Shown: positions 38,301 to 49,066 of the stretch, piece by piece
Layout: the number at the start of each line of letters is the position of its first letter
How positions within the stretch are numbered: the first letter of the stretch is position 1
Assembly: GCF_023856365.1 (NCBI RefSeq)
Contig: NC_064538.1
Span: 15,788,435 to 15,852,434, forward strand
Source: Brienomyrus brachyistius
Lineage: Eukaryota > Chordata > Actinopteri > Osteoglossiformes > Mormyridae
DNA length: 64,000 nucleotides
Reading direction: 5' to 3'
Notes under the pieces: generated by a model
What the model saw: the letters and a program-made list of their open reading frames with translations, nothing else
The model's database searches: none
Told to the model about the DNA's origin: nothing
Position numbers and translations under genes: made by a program

Positions 38301-39948
38301 TAGAGGGGTATAGAAAGGGGGTTCTTCACAAGACTGCCAAAGGAAGCTTCATGATGAGGTCTGTGAGTGAGAAGTCCTCCTAGATGCTTTAGCGTTATCT
38401 CTTCAGGAGTGCAGGCCAGCAAGTAGATGTCCTCTCCTGCATAAATCTCTAACACAAGCAAGTTGGAGTAGGGCTACACGATTCTGAAAAAAAAATCATT
38501 AATCTTTTGCTTAGAGTAATGATCGCGATTCTCTGTAACTTTTTTTTTTTCTTAAATTTAAACATTTATTGGACTCAAACTGTAAAAGGAAACACAAGGG
38601 AAAAAAATGACTGTGCCAAACATATGATTGATCCAGGACCAGCATATCAACTTCTGACAACAGAAAGGAAACACTCAATTGGCCATTCAGTTAGGGGAAC
38701 CAAAACAGCCATAGCAAAAGTTCCAGTATCAAAAGTGCCAGTGGGGTACTTTTTGGTACCTTTACACTTTGGGATGGGACTTGAATTGTCGATCGGTTAT
38801 AAAAAATAGCTTGTCTCTGAAATGCAATGTGACTGGCATCTTGAAAACAGTTGCAAATAAATGATGTAAAATAATGATAATAATAATAATGGATGTGTGA
38901 TGCCTGGCCAAATAAATGACCCAAGATCAGGATAGCATACAAAGAAGTTTTTAGTATAATATCCTAAGATAGCACGGTATTGGAAAATATCTAAGTATTC
39001 ATATTCAAGAAAGTATTCACTAAGTAGTCATTCGGCACTTGCTTGAAGTACCGTACTTTTTGTACTTTCTTGAAGTACCAAAAGTAGGGAACCTGGTGAG
39101 GAGGAAAAGTGCCCATTAAAGAGAATGTAGAATTCTGGAACGTTTGAGACTCTCTGGGGAAAAGTAGGAGTGCTTGTTTTGATCCAGCTGATGTAATACA
39201 ATGTAGAAGAACCGTTGTAATTCATAAATGAGATCGCATAGAGTTGTGAATTGTGATTGCGTTTTTGTGCAGCCCTAGAACTGCAGAAATGGGAAACTTC
39301 TGAACATTATGGGTTGCACTGGTGGCTAAGACACTCGGCTGATGGCCTTTGAGACAGCAAATATGCAAACCATAATAAAAATGAAAATTGTTGGCATGTA
39401 GGATTCGCAGGTTAAAGACATCCTGACCACATCTCCAAATACGATGACCATCACTGTGATGCCCAAGTTCATCTACGAGCACATGGTGAAGAGGTAAGCT
39501 CATATGCCTGGCATCGTCAGTGTGTTAACGGGGGCGTCATGGACTCAGTGAGTTCTGCATGTTGATGGTTACTGATATCCTAACCCTTATAACTGTCTTT
39601 AGAAGTAAAACGGCCGGTTTTCACTGGGATGTGTACATGCTGTTTGGGCGCAATGCGGGTGGTGAGGTTTCATTTTGTGCCATTTGTCATAATTGGGGGG
39701 TTTTACAGTCAGTTTTATGGGTTCATTTTTATTAAGCTCTTTAACTTGTCCCTGTTTGTTTAATTTTGAGTATAATGGTTTAAAGAGAATTTCTGCCACT
39801 GAGTGCTACTGTCGTTCAGTATCTGTGTTGTGCTCTGAAATGCGGTAACTTTAGCATGATCAAATGACAGCTTCTGAACCTTCTGTTCTGTAGAATGTCC
39901 AGTGGCCTCCTGCGATCCTCCATGGATCACTCTGTGCCTGAGGTGTGA
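32375..39948 (+). CDS. sdcbp2: Syntenin-2, tandem PDZ scaffold protein
   Basis: Syntenins bind C-terminal tails of syndecans, tetraspanins and ephrins and PIP2 through two PDZ domains, and act in membrane trafficking and exosome formation. Coding exons: 32375-32425, 33084-33180, 36387-36487, 36717-36881, 37243-37418, 38040-38211, 39402-39493 and 39894-39948. Total 909 nt, 302 residues, with all phases matched. The start [15 protein letters not shown] carries the LYP-type motif, with a second at [12 protein letters not shown]1 spans about residues 117-195 (loop VGLRL, then [20 protein letters not shown]). PDZ2 spans about 201-276 (loop VGFIF, then [13 protein letters not shown]). It ends [12 protein letters not shown]. 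YEHMVKR and [10 protein letters not shown] favour syntenin-2 over syntenin-1, and the synteny agrees. Exon 4 has a CAGCAG tandem acceptor. The introns carry several nested transposons. Confidence 0.94.
32684..32925 (+). mobile_element. SINE type 2, near full length
   Basis: GGGGTAGCACATGGCTCAGT (A box), GGTTCAAACCC (B box), CTTCAGCAACCCCCTTAACC, a middle with GGGTGACTGCCC, and a tail TATGGGGATCAATAAAAGTA. It is the longest copy of this family in the window; intron 1 of the coding part of sdcbp2. Confidence 0.8.
33441..34684. mobile_element. Non-autonomous DNA transposon with inverted ends, carrying a nested SINE
   Basis: The left end TAGGGTGCTTTTCCATTGCA pairs with the reverse complement of the right end (TAAGGGTGTTGTTCCACCGT). 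Inside both ends lie GGTACT/AGTACC-rich sub-repeats (GTACCAAAAGTACGGTACC). A type 1 SINE (33612-33968) is inserted within it. A second copy is at 38690-39115. No transposase is visible. Intron 2 of sdcbp2. Confidence 0.75.
33612..33968 (-). mobile_element. tRNA-derived SINE type 1, near full length, minus orientation
   Basis: In plus orientation: TCCATCCATCCATTTTCCAA tail, CAACCCAGGATGGGGGGCC, CCGGAGTACCCGGAGGAAAC, CGGAGACTCGAACCCGGGTC (B box) and AGTGCTAACCACTGCACCAC (A box). Flanked by an 11-bp duplication with one mismatch: GTCACAAGAAT (33601-33611) and GTCATAAGAAT (33969-33979). It lies inside the transposon at 33441-34684. Confidence 0.9.
38469..39277. mobile_element. hAT-type MITE with a second element nested inside
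   Basis: The left end TAGGGCTACACGATTCTG and the right end TTTTTGTGCAGCCCTA form an inverted pair. The right end preserves the common fish TAGGGCTGCAC terminus, followed inwards by ATCGCG/GATTGCG motifs. The centre (38690-39115) is a copy of the element at 33441-34684. No ORF. Intron 6 of sdcbp2. Confidence 0.6.
38690..39115. mobile_element. Second copy of the GGTACT-rich transposon (short form)
   Basis: Carries AAAAGTGCCAGTGGGGTACT, TTTGGGATGGGACTTGAATTG and, at the right end, TTGAAGTACCAAAAGTAGGG and GGAGGAAAAGTGCCCATTA. These match both ends of 33441-34684, but about 800 bases of interior (and the SINE) are missing. Confidence 0.65.
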
Positions 39949-40688
39949 ATCTCCAAAGAGACTGCTGGTTATCTTTCCTGCATTCCATGGATCACTCTCT
40001 CACTCACATATTCAGAGTTTGCTGTTAGTCGTTCAGAGGACATTGTAATCTTTTTTCTTTTACATAAGAGATTATTGTAGGCAAATATTAGTATTTTTTC
40101 CTGTTCCACAATACACTGCACCTTTTTTATTAAATCACATGACCAACTGTAGCTTGGTTCTTCCATGCTGAATTTTATTATTATGGTTTACTTAAGTAAT
40201 TCAACCAATGCTGTAAAACCATCCAGGTCTTGGTTAACTGTTGTGTTGTTTGTCGCTGGTTTCGTTATAAGTGCTTTTCTTGCCTCTTACCGTATCACAA
40301 GTCTGAGGTTGGCCAGTTTCTACAGATTGAAGGCAGTGAGGTTAGTGTTCTGCGTTTATTAATACTTGCAAATCTATGTAATGTCTGTAAGTAATTAGAG
40401 CCTCGATTTTCATTATTACTCGGGGGGATAATGTTACAAATTCATCCAGTGTACTTGTTCATTACATAACCAGCACACAGTAGATTTTCGCTGCAGTGCC
40501 TGATAATTTCAACCAAATCTACATGTTTGTCAGTTTTTAATTTGTCTTTTCATTTAACAGCCAAATTAATGTATATCGTACTGATTTTGAAGTGCATTTT
40601 AGAAATGTAGGCTTTTACATCTATTGCAGTTATCAGCAAACTTAATATTTACAGATTTATTTACAAAATGTAACCTGGTTATTACAAG

Positions 40689-40694
40689 AATAAA
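40689..40694 (+). terminator. sdcbp2: Candidate polyadenylation signal of sdcbp2
   Basis: AATAAA in ACAAGAATAAAGACATC, 740 bases past the stop codon. Confidence 0.45.
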
Positions 40695-40834
40695 GACATC
40701 TGCTGGTCATTACTGTGAATTGCACATTTTTACTGCACACTTTTGTTGGATTTATTTTCTACTAAATACTGGTTGTGGGGTTTTCATTGTAATATTTTTA
40801 TCTTTACAGGAGCGTAATAACTGTGTACAATAAT

Positions 40835-41090
40835 GGAATTGGTTAGTACTGGCCATAAGTGGAAATTAGCGGGAGAACATTTTAAAATGAATCTGAGGAA
40901 GCACAGTGTGTACTTAGAGTATGGAATAGTCTTCCTGCTAGTGTAGTGCAAGCTAAAACCCTGGGTTCCTTTAAATCAGAGCTAGATAAGATTTTAACAA
41001 CTCTGAGCTATTAGTTAAGTTCTCCCCAAACGAACTTGATGGGCCGAATGGCCTCCTCTCGTTTGTAGATTTCTTATGTTCTTAAAAAAG
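40835..41090 (+). mobile_element. 3' end of the CR1/L2-type LINE (copy 2)
   Basis: Reads GGAAATTAGCGGGAGAACAT, TATGGAATAGTCTTCCTGC, AAATCAGAGCTAGATAAGAT and CTTGATGGGCCGAATGGCC. This is the DNA of the RT C-terminus (KLAGEHF, VWNSLP, FKSELDK in the minus copy at 53888-54440) plus the common 3'UTR. It begins just after the sdcbp2 3' end. Confidence 0.8.
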
Positions 41091-44000
41091 TAATGTTATT
41101 CATCATATGATTAGAGATGGACAAATGGAAATGCTGGTTACATGTTACATTTTTGACAAAAAGTTTATACAGTATGGCTGTAGTGATCTCTGTATAAAGA
41201 AGTAACGGTGTTATATGTTTGCATTAATATGTGTAGTTATGGTGGGTGATCTTTGCTACCCATAAGTCCCAAGGAAAAGCTACGGAATCCCTTTTGCTTT
41301 GTGTCAATGCTGGTAATCACTTCATTGTTGATACTTAGGAGCCAATATGTGCTACACTCCTATTATAATAGTAATTGCTTTAAACAAATTTCTCACACAC
41401 AATACTAAACTTCCATAAATAAATAAAAAATGGTCAGTTTTAGGTTTTCCTGAACACAGAGAGCTGTTATGAAACTCTCCCAGAAGACCTTGGCATTTAT
41501 CCATGGTCACAAAGCACCAAATATCCTGATGCTAATGGCTTCAGTGAAGCCAAAGGGTCAGAGAATGAAGTTGCAATGGAATGGAGACTGTGCCACTCAG
41601 ACAGTGTAGAAACATAAGCTAAGCCTTTGGGTGCTGTATGACCTTTTACATAGTACGATCTGGTGTGGGATGTGACAGACGAGGGGTGGGGCTTGAACGT
41701 GACACAGATGCAACCCAATCCCATTGTCATAGCAACACTGCGCACATAGGAATGTGTACACATGCACAACCACAGATGACAATGTCACAGGAAAATTTTC
41801 CACCAGCTTGGCTGCATAGCCAGGACTGGAAATTCTCACCTGAGGCAAGAAAACTAAACACTAGCCCAATGGCTAGTAAAACTGTATGTCACACTAGTTT
41901 TTTTTTATTATACTAACCCAGTTAGCTAGTAGCAAACAGTTTCACTCCTGTACTTCACTCTCTTCTCAGCTGAGGTGAGGTTCCTGGCTGTCTTCGAATA
42001 TGGACAGAAAGAGGAATTGGTATTTGTTGTGCTACAAAATAGCTAAATCCTTGGGATAGAAATTCATGTAATGATTCAATATTAATACTACAAAAGCTGA
42101 TTAAAGATCAGCAACGCTTTCTGACCATACTTGACTTGTATCGCTCTACACCCTGCATGTGAATTTGTGTTTTTGACGTAATACGATACAGGTAAATGAC
42201 TCTAAGGATGGCAGTAGTTATACATTTTAGCTTAAAATAATCAGGAACAGGCCAATTGTTCTAAGTAGCTGTTATATTATTTTGATGGTTGTTTAACATT
42301 ACGGGATTAAAGCGTTTTGCTTAGCCTTCCCAGGTTAAACCATTTAGTGCTGGAAAGTTGCACCTGCTGTGGCTTTTAAAATCAGTCGTTATAGTCATGA
42401 TTGCAGGTTTTTAATGATCAGAACTGTCACTAATAGTTAGGCGACGAACACTTTGCTACATGAAGTGAAAATCTAAAGGGGGGGATCCTGGTTTGACACC
42501 CTACTCCAGATCACAGCTGCCAAGGGTGGAGAAGCACCATCAATGCTTGATGCGTGTCCTGCTAACCAAAGAGCCAGAACCTCAAAACCCTTACTAAACA
42601 CTTGTTACACCTTGTTAGCAGGGTTTTCAAGATCAATGAGGTACACACTGGATGGTCTGTCTCGATTCAGAGAAGGAAAGGCACATCCAAGTCAAATATT
42701 TTGAGCTCTCTGCCTCCAAGTTCATCCATCTTGAAAGGGGGTGAGAGCACGGTGCTGATGGTTACTGTCGCTATAGAGATGGGACATGACACTGTTGCTG
42801 GGAATCCCGCAGTGAGGCGATTATGCTTTCACAATTGAGGGCTGTGGTCCAAATCCCTAACTTCCTGCTCTTCAGCAGCACTGCAAGGGCACATGTGGCC
42901 AACAGCTCACTGTGCCGAGAGACTGGAGCTGTTTAGTCACTGAGGCCCTGCCCAGTACCAGTGATCTGCTGAGGAACTACAAATGCATCTAATGCACTGC
43001 TTACCAATGTCATGGTCAAAGCCATTAGATAGCAGTGCTAACCACTGCACCACCATGCTACCTCATGCAGAAACATCCACAAGAAAAACTGTAATGGATT
43101 CACTTTAGTCCAATAACATTACAATGACAAAAACCAGGCCTTGATTTATTAAGTTGTGTTCTGGTCTTTGTTGGTAAGTAAAGATTAAAAGGTTTCATCA
43201 GTCACGACTTGTTTTACCATATTTATTTATTACAGGTTGCCAGGCTTATTAGACACCAGTTGTTTTTTAGCCTTAAATCAATGTCCTCAGACTGCATATC
43301 TTCATTTCATATCAGTCCTCCTCCACCTCCATATGAGCTCACCTGTAGCGTTCTGCTTGAAAGCCCCACGAGTCATGAATGCTCCAAGGGATCTTCAGCA
43401 TGCCGGTGAGATGCCCAGCAGAGCAGTGTGACTCCACAGAAGCGTCCAGACGCAGAGGACTGCAAAGGTGATGAAGGTCAGAACCAACACCCGAGCCAGA
43501 GGTACATAGCCTTGAAAGTCATGGTCTGGCACTGACTGTACCACAAACATCTATGTTAGATTATGGCTTTCAAAAAAAATATGTGAACCTCACATATCAG
43601 TTTAACAGACGTTTCATGGGTCACACTAAATGGCACACTCACAAACCAATAATGCAATATAAACATACTTTCAACCCATAAATAGGATACAGATCATTTA
43701 AAGGTTTTAAACATTCCTCTTTTGTAGAGAACTGCTCCATATTTGAAAAATTATCAGTTCATTCATTTACTCTCTTTATTATGTTTTTAATAGTAAGTGC
43801 TTGCGATTTCAGTTTGAGATGTTTGCTACACCTGAAAGACTGCACTGTATTATTGTTGCCCAAAGCTCTAAAGGATTGTCAAGCCAACACATAAGGACAC
43901 ACTCACAATGAAAATAATAGATAAAGGTTGCAAGGCAACTTACTTTGCGTTCAGAGGGAAAAAAACTAAACTCTATCATAAATCATGAAGCTGGCAAAAT

Positions 44001-45831
44001 TTCCAGTGCAATATTAACTAGGACACAGCCATCCAGTGTAAATTCTTCTATTGCAGATAAATTCAATAATCTAAAAACTCAGGTATTGGTGAAAATCTTC
44101 AACTTTTTGCTTGCAGATGTGCATCTCTGTAAGAACTGAACCTCCCTGCCTTCTTTAAAAATTATTAAACAAGAATGCATTTATCCCCTTATCACTGACG
44201 GGCCTCTTAGAGACATGCAATGTAACTTCAAGTAGTAGCTAATCTCATAAAGTGATTTATAGTGCGATTACAAGGACTTAACAACCACACACATAAAACA
44301 ATACACTCTTTTCGATTATAGGTTTCCAGTGAAAAGTACTTGGTTTTGAACAATGTGTCCCCCCCAAGTGGTGTCTGATTAGATGATCATAAACGCTTTG
44401 GTGTGTGATTTGTCTTATGAAAATTTCTAATGAGCCCCCTCCAAATCCACAAGTGCTAGTTTAACAGTTTAAATAATAAATAAGTTAAAATCTCATAGTA
44501 ATTCTAGGGCAATAACAAATGGTTATTTGGTGATGGTTAAAGGGACATCTGTCAAAATTGTCTATAAAGCATCACTGATAAGTACAATTTCACATTTCAG
44601 TTGTGACACGAGACCTTCATAACATCATAAATTGCGTCATGCATCCATAAGGCCTACAGGGACAAATGAGAAAGCACACACTGCCAGTATTAGGTTGTGA
44701 TAATTAGGGAGATTTTAGTGCAGTAACCTGATCTGCCTCAGAACGACCTCATAGGATGAAAGAACTTATGCTTGTATGGCCCTGTCTGTGATTAGCTGTT
44801 TTTGTCTGATGAACCACATCGGTTTTACCTTCATGTTCAGTGCTGAAGTTGGTCCGATGCAGCTTACAAAAGATGTTATGTTTGGCTCTCAAATTAAAAT
44901 ATCTGTCTTACAACTTACAGGACAGCCTGTTCTTTTTGGTTACCATCTCACTCATTTTAGCTTGCTGTTCTCCACGACGTTTGTGTGCTAATTGAAAGTG
45001 TAAATGTAGGAAAGAAGAGGGAATCGGGAGAAATGGTGTAACAGGAGTACAGCGGAAAGAGGGAAAGAAAAATCGAGGGGTGCTGGCTTGTAGGATACAT
45101 ATAGGTTCATATAGGTGTTATGAAGGTCTTATGTAGGGCCCTTATGATATTGTGTTACCATTTTCACATAAAAAAAATTAAAAACAAGCTAACAAACATA
45201 ACACTGTCACTCAGCATACCTGGAATAAACACAAATATTTAACATTTCTTGTCCCTTTGAACCTCTTCAATATTAGGCACCAGGAAGGATGCATGTACTA
45301 TTTTGTTCAAGGTGTTTCCATCATGTGTTATAATATACAAATATGGACTAGGACACTACCGATTCTACGACCAAGGCTGAGATATCTATTACTAAAACTC
45401 ACAGCTGCAGCAGCTTATGGTTTTTTTTATGTGATATTTTGCCCAAGGCAGCTGTTCACTCAGTTTCCCCATGATGATGACGGTCAAGGAGAAAAAAAGA
45501 AAAACAATCACGCAGACTCACGGACACAGAGACGCACAGAGGAATGGGTGGGGCAGGAGAGCCTGGCCACCAGAACCATCACCTTCCAAAGACAGGCAGA
45601 TGGAAATAGCGAGAAGGAGAAAAGCGGAGACCTGTCTTTTGGCACTCCGGCTGGGTATTACAATCAGCATCGATCCAAAGCATCCCTGATGTCTTTCTTT
45701 AATCCTTTACGGGGAGGGAAGTGATAGAAGAGATCAGTATATGCCTGGAGGAGGTCGAAGGTCGGATCATAGGGCGAGTAGTGCGCTTCTTTCAGGTAAC
45801 ATAACTCGTTGGACTGAGGGTACGAGCTGGT
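41091..45831. other. Convergent 3' region between sdcbp2 and snph
   Basis: No coding exon is supported on either strand. The right-hand part is probably the snph 3'UTR, which is several kb long in vertebrates. Candidate minus-strand polyadenylation signals (TTTATT in plus) are at 43775-43780 and 43145-43150. A SINE type 1 head in minus orientation (AGTGCTAACCACTGCACCAC) is at 43032-43066. Confidence 0.5.
43032..43066 (-). repeat. Head fragment of SINE type 1
   Basis: AGTGCTAACCACTGCACCAC then CATGCTACC matches the head (A-box end) of the SINE at 33612-33968. The body is not recognisable next to it. Confidence 0.6.
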
Positions 45832-48800
45832 TCAAATGGGAATGCCCCCGAGCCCACCGCCACCCCCTGCTGGGTAGTGCCTTGTGCCCCCCCCTCGGCG
45901 CAGGGAGTGCAGAGCGACGGTGCAGCAGCCCCGCAGCAGTGAGCCAATGTGGTAGACGGGCTGGCCGTCCCTGCGAGGGCCTCGGCACAGCCAGGCCACT
46001 GCCGGAACCACAGGCATCGCCACTGCCAGCAGATCCACCAGGAAGTGCCGACTCCAGTAGCTCTTCTGGGGAGTTGCCGAGGATGGCTCCCCGGCTCCCA
46101 CGCCACCACCCTCATCCTGCTCTTCCACCACCACCACCGTCACTCCTGGGGGGGACGTGCTCTTGGGCTGGCAGGTCTGGGGTGATGGGGGCTGCAAGGG
46201 CGCCTCTTCGTCCTCTATGGGGGAAAGGTCCAGGGGGCAGGATGGGGACCGGGGCAGTGGCAGCGGAGTCGGATCGGTGGCCATGGTGGTTGCGGGCACC
46301 GAGGTGATGGTGTCAAAGTCCTTGTCCTCTTCCGACAGCCAGGTGGAGGTGGGACTGCAGGCCTGGGATTTGCAGGCCTTCTCCGTGATGGTGTCCAGGT
46401 CGCAGTTGTAAGGGGCACCACAGTCTGTCTGGATGGCCTGCTCCCTGAGGTGGTGCAGGTAGAGGTGGTGGTGGGACAGGCATGGGTGGCTGCGGCAGGT
46501 GCGGCTGCACCGCAGTGGCATTGCCCTCTCACTGCTGTAGAGCTTCTCATACGTGGAGGAATGTGGCAGGCGGGAGCAGACGCTCAGCAGCGATGACGTC
46601 TCCTCCGACAGCAGCGTGGCCTCCAGCAGGAGGTCGGCCCGACTGGCGTGGCTATCCCCGCAGACGCAGCCGCTGTCCTGCGTCTCCTCCCCCGACAGGC
46701 TCGGGAAGTCGGGCCCATTGCTATTCTTGTCAGCCAGCCCCTGGTCGCTCAGCTTGGTGTAGGTGGAGCTGCGGGTGAGGGATCGCGCCGGTGAGCCCTC
46801 GCAGGACGCAGACGGAGGCAGTCCGGGTCCCGCTCCAGCCTCATCCTCGCCCTCGCAGCTCGAGCCATTCTGAGCCAGCTCCATGTTGTAGAGCAGCGTC
46901 TCCAGCTTACGGTTCTGGATGTTGATGTCCTGGAAGTACTTCTGCACGCCCGTGTCCGCCTGGCCCAGGTTGCTTCGCACAACGTCGATCACCTGCTTCA
47001 GCTGCTGGATCTCCTTGCGTGCCTCCTTCAGCGCCAGCTGTGCCTCCACGCGGTGGCACTCCTCCTCGATCCAGTCCTCCTGCATACGCGACAGCTGGGT
47101 CTTCAACTCATCAATCTCAGTGTCCCTGGGAGCAGGAGAAACAGGGTGTAACATCCAGCTTATATGCAGCTTTCATATCTATTTCAGATACAATATCTGG
47201 AACTGCAAACAATATTAAACTTCACTTGTTGCTGCAAGGGCAGTTAAACATAAAATCAAACAGACAACACATCTAGGAATGGCAATACAATCCAGTTTTT
47301 GAGCTCTCCCAGGAGAGGCCTGTTAACAACAGGCTGGGGAAGGGAGTGGCCTGATAAACCAACATATGTCACTATTTCTTAACATAACTGTATATTTAGT
47401 GTGAAATTCAGCAACATGAATATGTCCAACCCAGGTTCGAGTCTCCGCCAGGGTTACATATGTGCGGAATTCTCCCCGTGTCGTCCTGGGGTTTCCTCCG
47501 GGTACTCCGGTTTCCCCCCACAGTCCAAAAACATGCTGAGGCTAATTGGAGTTACTAAATTGCCCGTAGGAGTGCATGTGTGAGTGTGCCCTGCGATGGG
47601 CAGGCCCCCCATCCTGGGTTGTTCCCTGCCTCGTGCCCATAGCTTCCGGGATAGGCTCCGGACCCTCTGCACCCCAAAAGGATGAGCGGTTTGAAAAATG
47701 AATGGATGAATGGATGGAATATGTCCAATAAACTGTCCAATGTGTCCAGTGGCACAAGGGCACTTGAGGGCTAGCCTTGAAAGTAGGAACACATAAATGG
47801 ATAAAAATTCCCCACGAGTGACAGAGCACCCAGGTGAACCACGCCCAGCAGAACCACACTCGGCAGAGACATGGCCTGCAGAGACACTTCTGGAAGAGAT
47901 ACACCCTGTAGACATGTCCAGCTGAGCCATGCCCAGTAGAGATATGCCTTGCAGATACGCCTGGCAGAGACATGCCTTGCAGAGCCACTCCCGGCAGAGA
48001 CATGTCCTGTAGAGTCACTCCTGGCAGAGACACGTCTAGCAGAGACACACTCTGCAAAGACACATCTATTGCTCACCTGTCCTGCAGCCTCTCAATGGTC
48101 TCCTTGAGCTTGGCCCGCAGGTGCCGAATGCACACCTCCTTCTGCTGTAGGGGGGTGAGGTACTGCTCTGGGGGCGGTGGACGGATGCCATGGTTGTCAC
48201 TGCAGGAGGTGTACTTCACCTGACGCCTGAAACAGAGGAGGGTGTTAGACAACAACATGAAGATCAGAGCGAATTTTGACCTAGAAATTCTCTGTCTAGA
48301 TCTCAGCCTCAGAGAAGAGCAGAAAAACTCTTTAAACTTTATGACACTAACCTACACTTATGAGGGTCCCACCTGGTTTTGATATAAAAGTTACCCATGT
48401 TTGCGCTGTGGAGCACATAGAGCAGGAGTAAGCTAGGCTTAGTGGACATCTTGTTTGCGTTCAGGGCCTCCGTTACCTTGCCACTGGGCTCCCGTCGCTG
48501 CCCTTGCAGGATCCAGAGCTACTGCTGAGTGAGGAGGTGCCATAGGGGTCCCTGGTGCTGACCGGGGCAGCAGGCCGTCTGGGGAGAAAAGGGCACAGAA
48601 GGCCTCAGAGCTCCAATATAGTGCATGGTGTCTACCCCACAAAGACACTGACGACACAGCAGGCCATACATCTCCCAGAGCAAGATATCCAGAGCATTTC
48701 CACAAGACGTACGCAAGACACCAGGCTTATCTTAAACAGGGTCTCACTACAAGGACAGGAATAAAACAATTACACAAAAAAAATTAAAATCAAAGGCTAT

Positions 48801-49066
48801 AACAGAACACATCCTGAAAATGTCATTTGAATTCTCTAGAGAAAATGTAGTTCTTAGGAAAACAACGTATGGCACTTACAAAACGATCGAAAAACAAACA
48901 AAGTGAAAATGAAAGTAAACAAAATGGGACTGCTTTTTATGTGTAATGGTGGATGTCTAACTGGGAGATGGAGCTGTGGAGAAAGGGGAGGTGCTGACCG
49001 ATTGTGCCGCTCCGGGGACAGAAATCCACGACTTTGCCGCATTGAAACCATTAAGCCTGCCTCCAT
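45832..49066 (-). CDS. snph: Syntaphilin, axonal mitochondrial docking protein
   Basis: Syntaphilin anchors mitochondria to axonal microtubules and can bind syntaxin-1. Coding exons in transcript order: 49066-48999, 48578-48477, 48226-48077 and 47125-45832. Total 1614 nt, 537 residues, with all phases matched. Motifs are RDPYGTSSLSSSSG (exon 2), YTSCSDNHGI and EQYLTPLQQKEVCIRHLRAK (exon 3), then a coiled coil at about residues 108-160 (DTEIDELKTQLSRMQEDW) and SPARSLTRSSTYTKLSD. Near the C-terminus are KSYWSRHFLVDLLAVAM, a membrane segment at about 468-487, and SLLRGCCTVALHSLRR. The acidic/proline-rich middle is the variable part of the family. The start is uncertain: in-frame ATGs at 49064, 49049 and 49040 all lie after a likely acceptor near 49093. 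The tail is Gly-rich. A minisatellite occupies the last intron. Confidence 0.95.
47430..47716 (+). mobile_element. 5'-truncated SINE type 1 with target duplication
   Basis: Begins at CCCAGGTTCGAGTCTCCGCC (B box), so the A box is lost. It continues with TCCAAAAACATGCTGAGGC and ends GAATGGATGAATGGATGG. A perfect 12-bp duplication GAATATGTCCAA flanks it (47418-47429, 47717-47728). It lies in the last snph intron. Confidence 0.9.
47830..48066. repeat. 15-bp minisatellite in the last snph intron
   Basis: About fifteen imperfect units of the form CCTGGCAGAGACACG / CTTGCAGAGACATGC follow one another. Because the unit is a multiple of three, all three minus-strand frames stay mostly open and show five-residue periodicity (MSLPGV, ALQGM-type). 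It ends about 10 bases from the snph exon 3 splice donor. Confidence 0.85.

Noticed and set aside
36387..39948. Syntenin-1 (sdcbp) instead of syntenin-2
   Set aside because: [17 protein letters not shown] and the FKBP1A/SNPH neighbourhood point to syntenin-2. A tree would settle it.
45257..45724. 155-codon open frame on the + strand
   Set aside because: It overlaps the probable snph 3'UTR on the other strand, shows no family motif, and has the look of a chance frame.
45741..47276. Several long open frames on the + strand and in other minus-strand frames over the snph last exon
   Set aside because: They are shadows of the GC-rich snph coding exon. Only the minus frame matches syntaphilin.
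47542..48063. 173-codon minus-strand frame with repeated MSLPGV-like units
   Set aside because: It is generated by the 15-bp minisatellite plus a SINE. No splice signals or family similarity support a gene.
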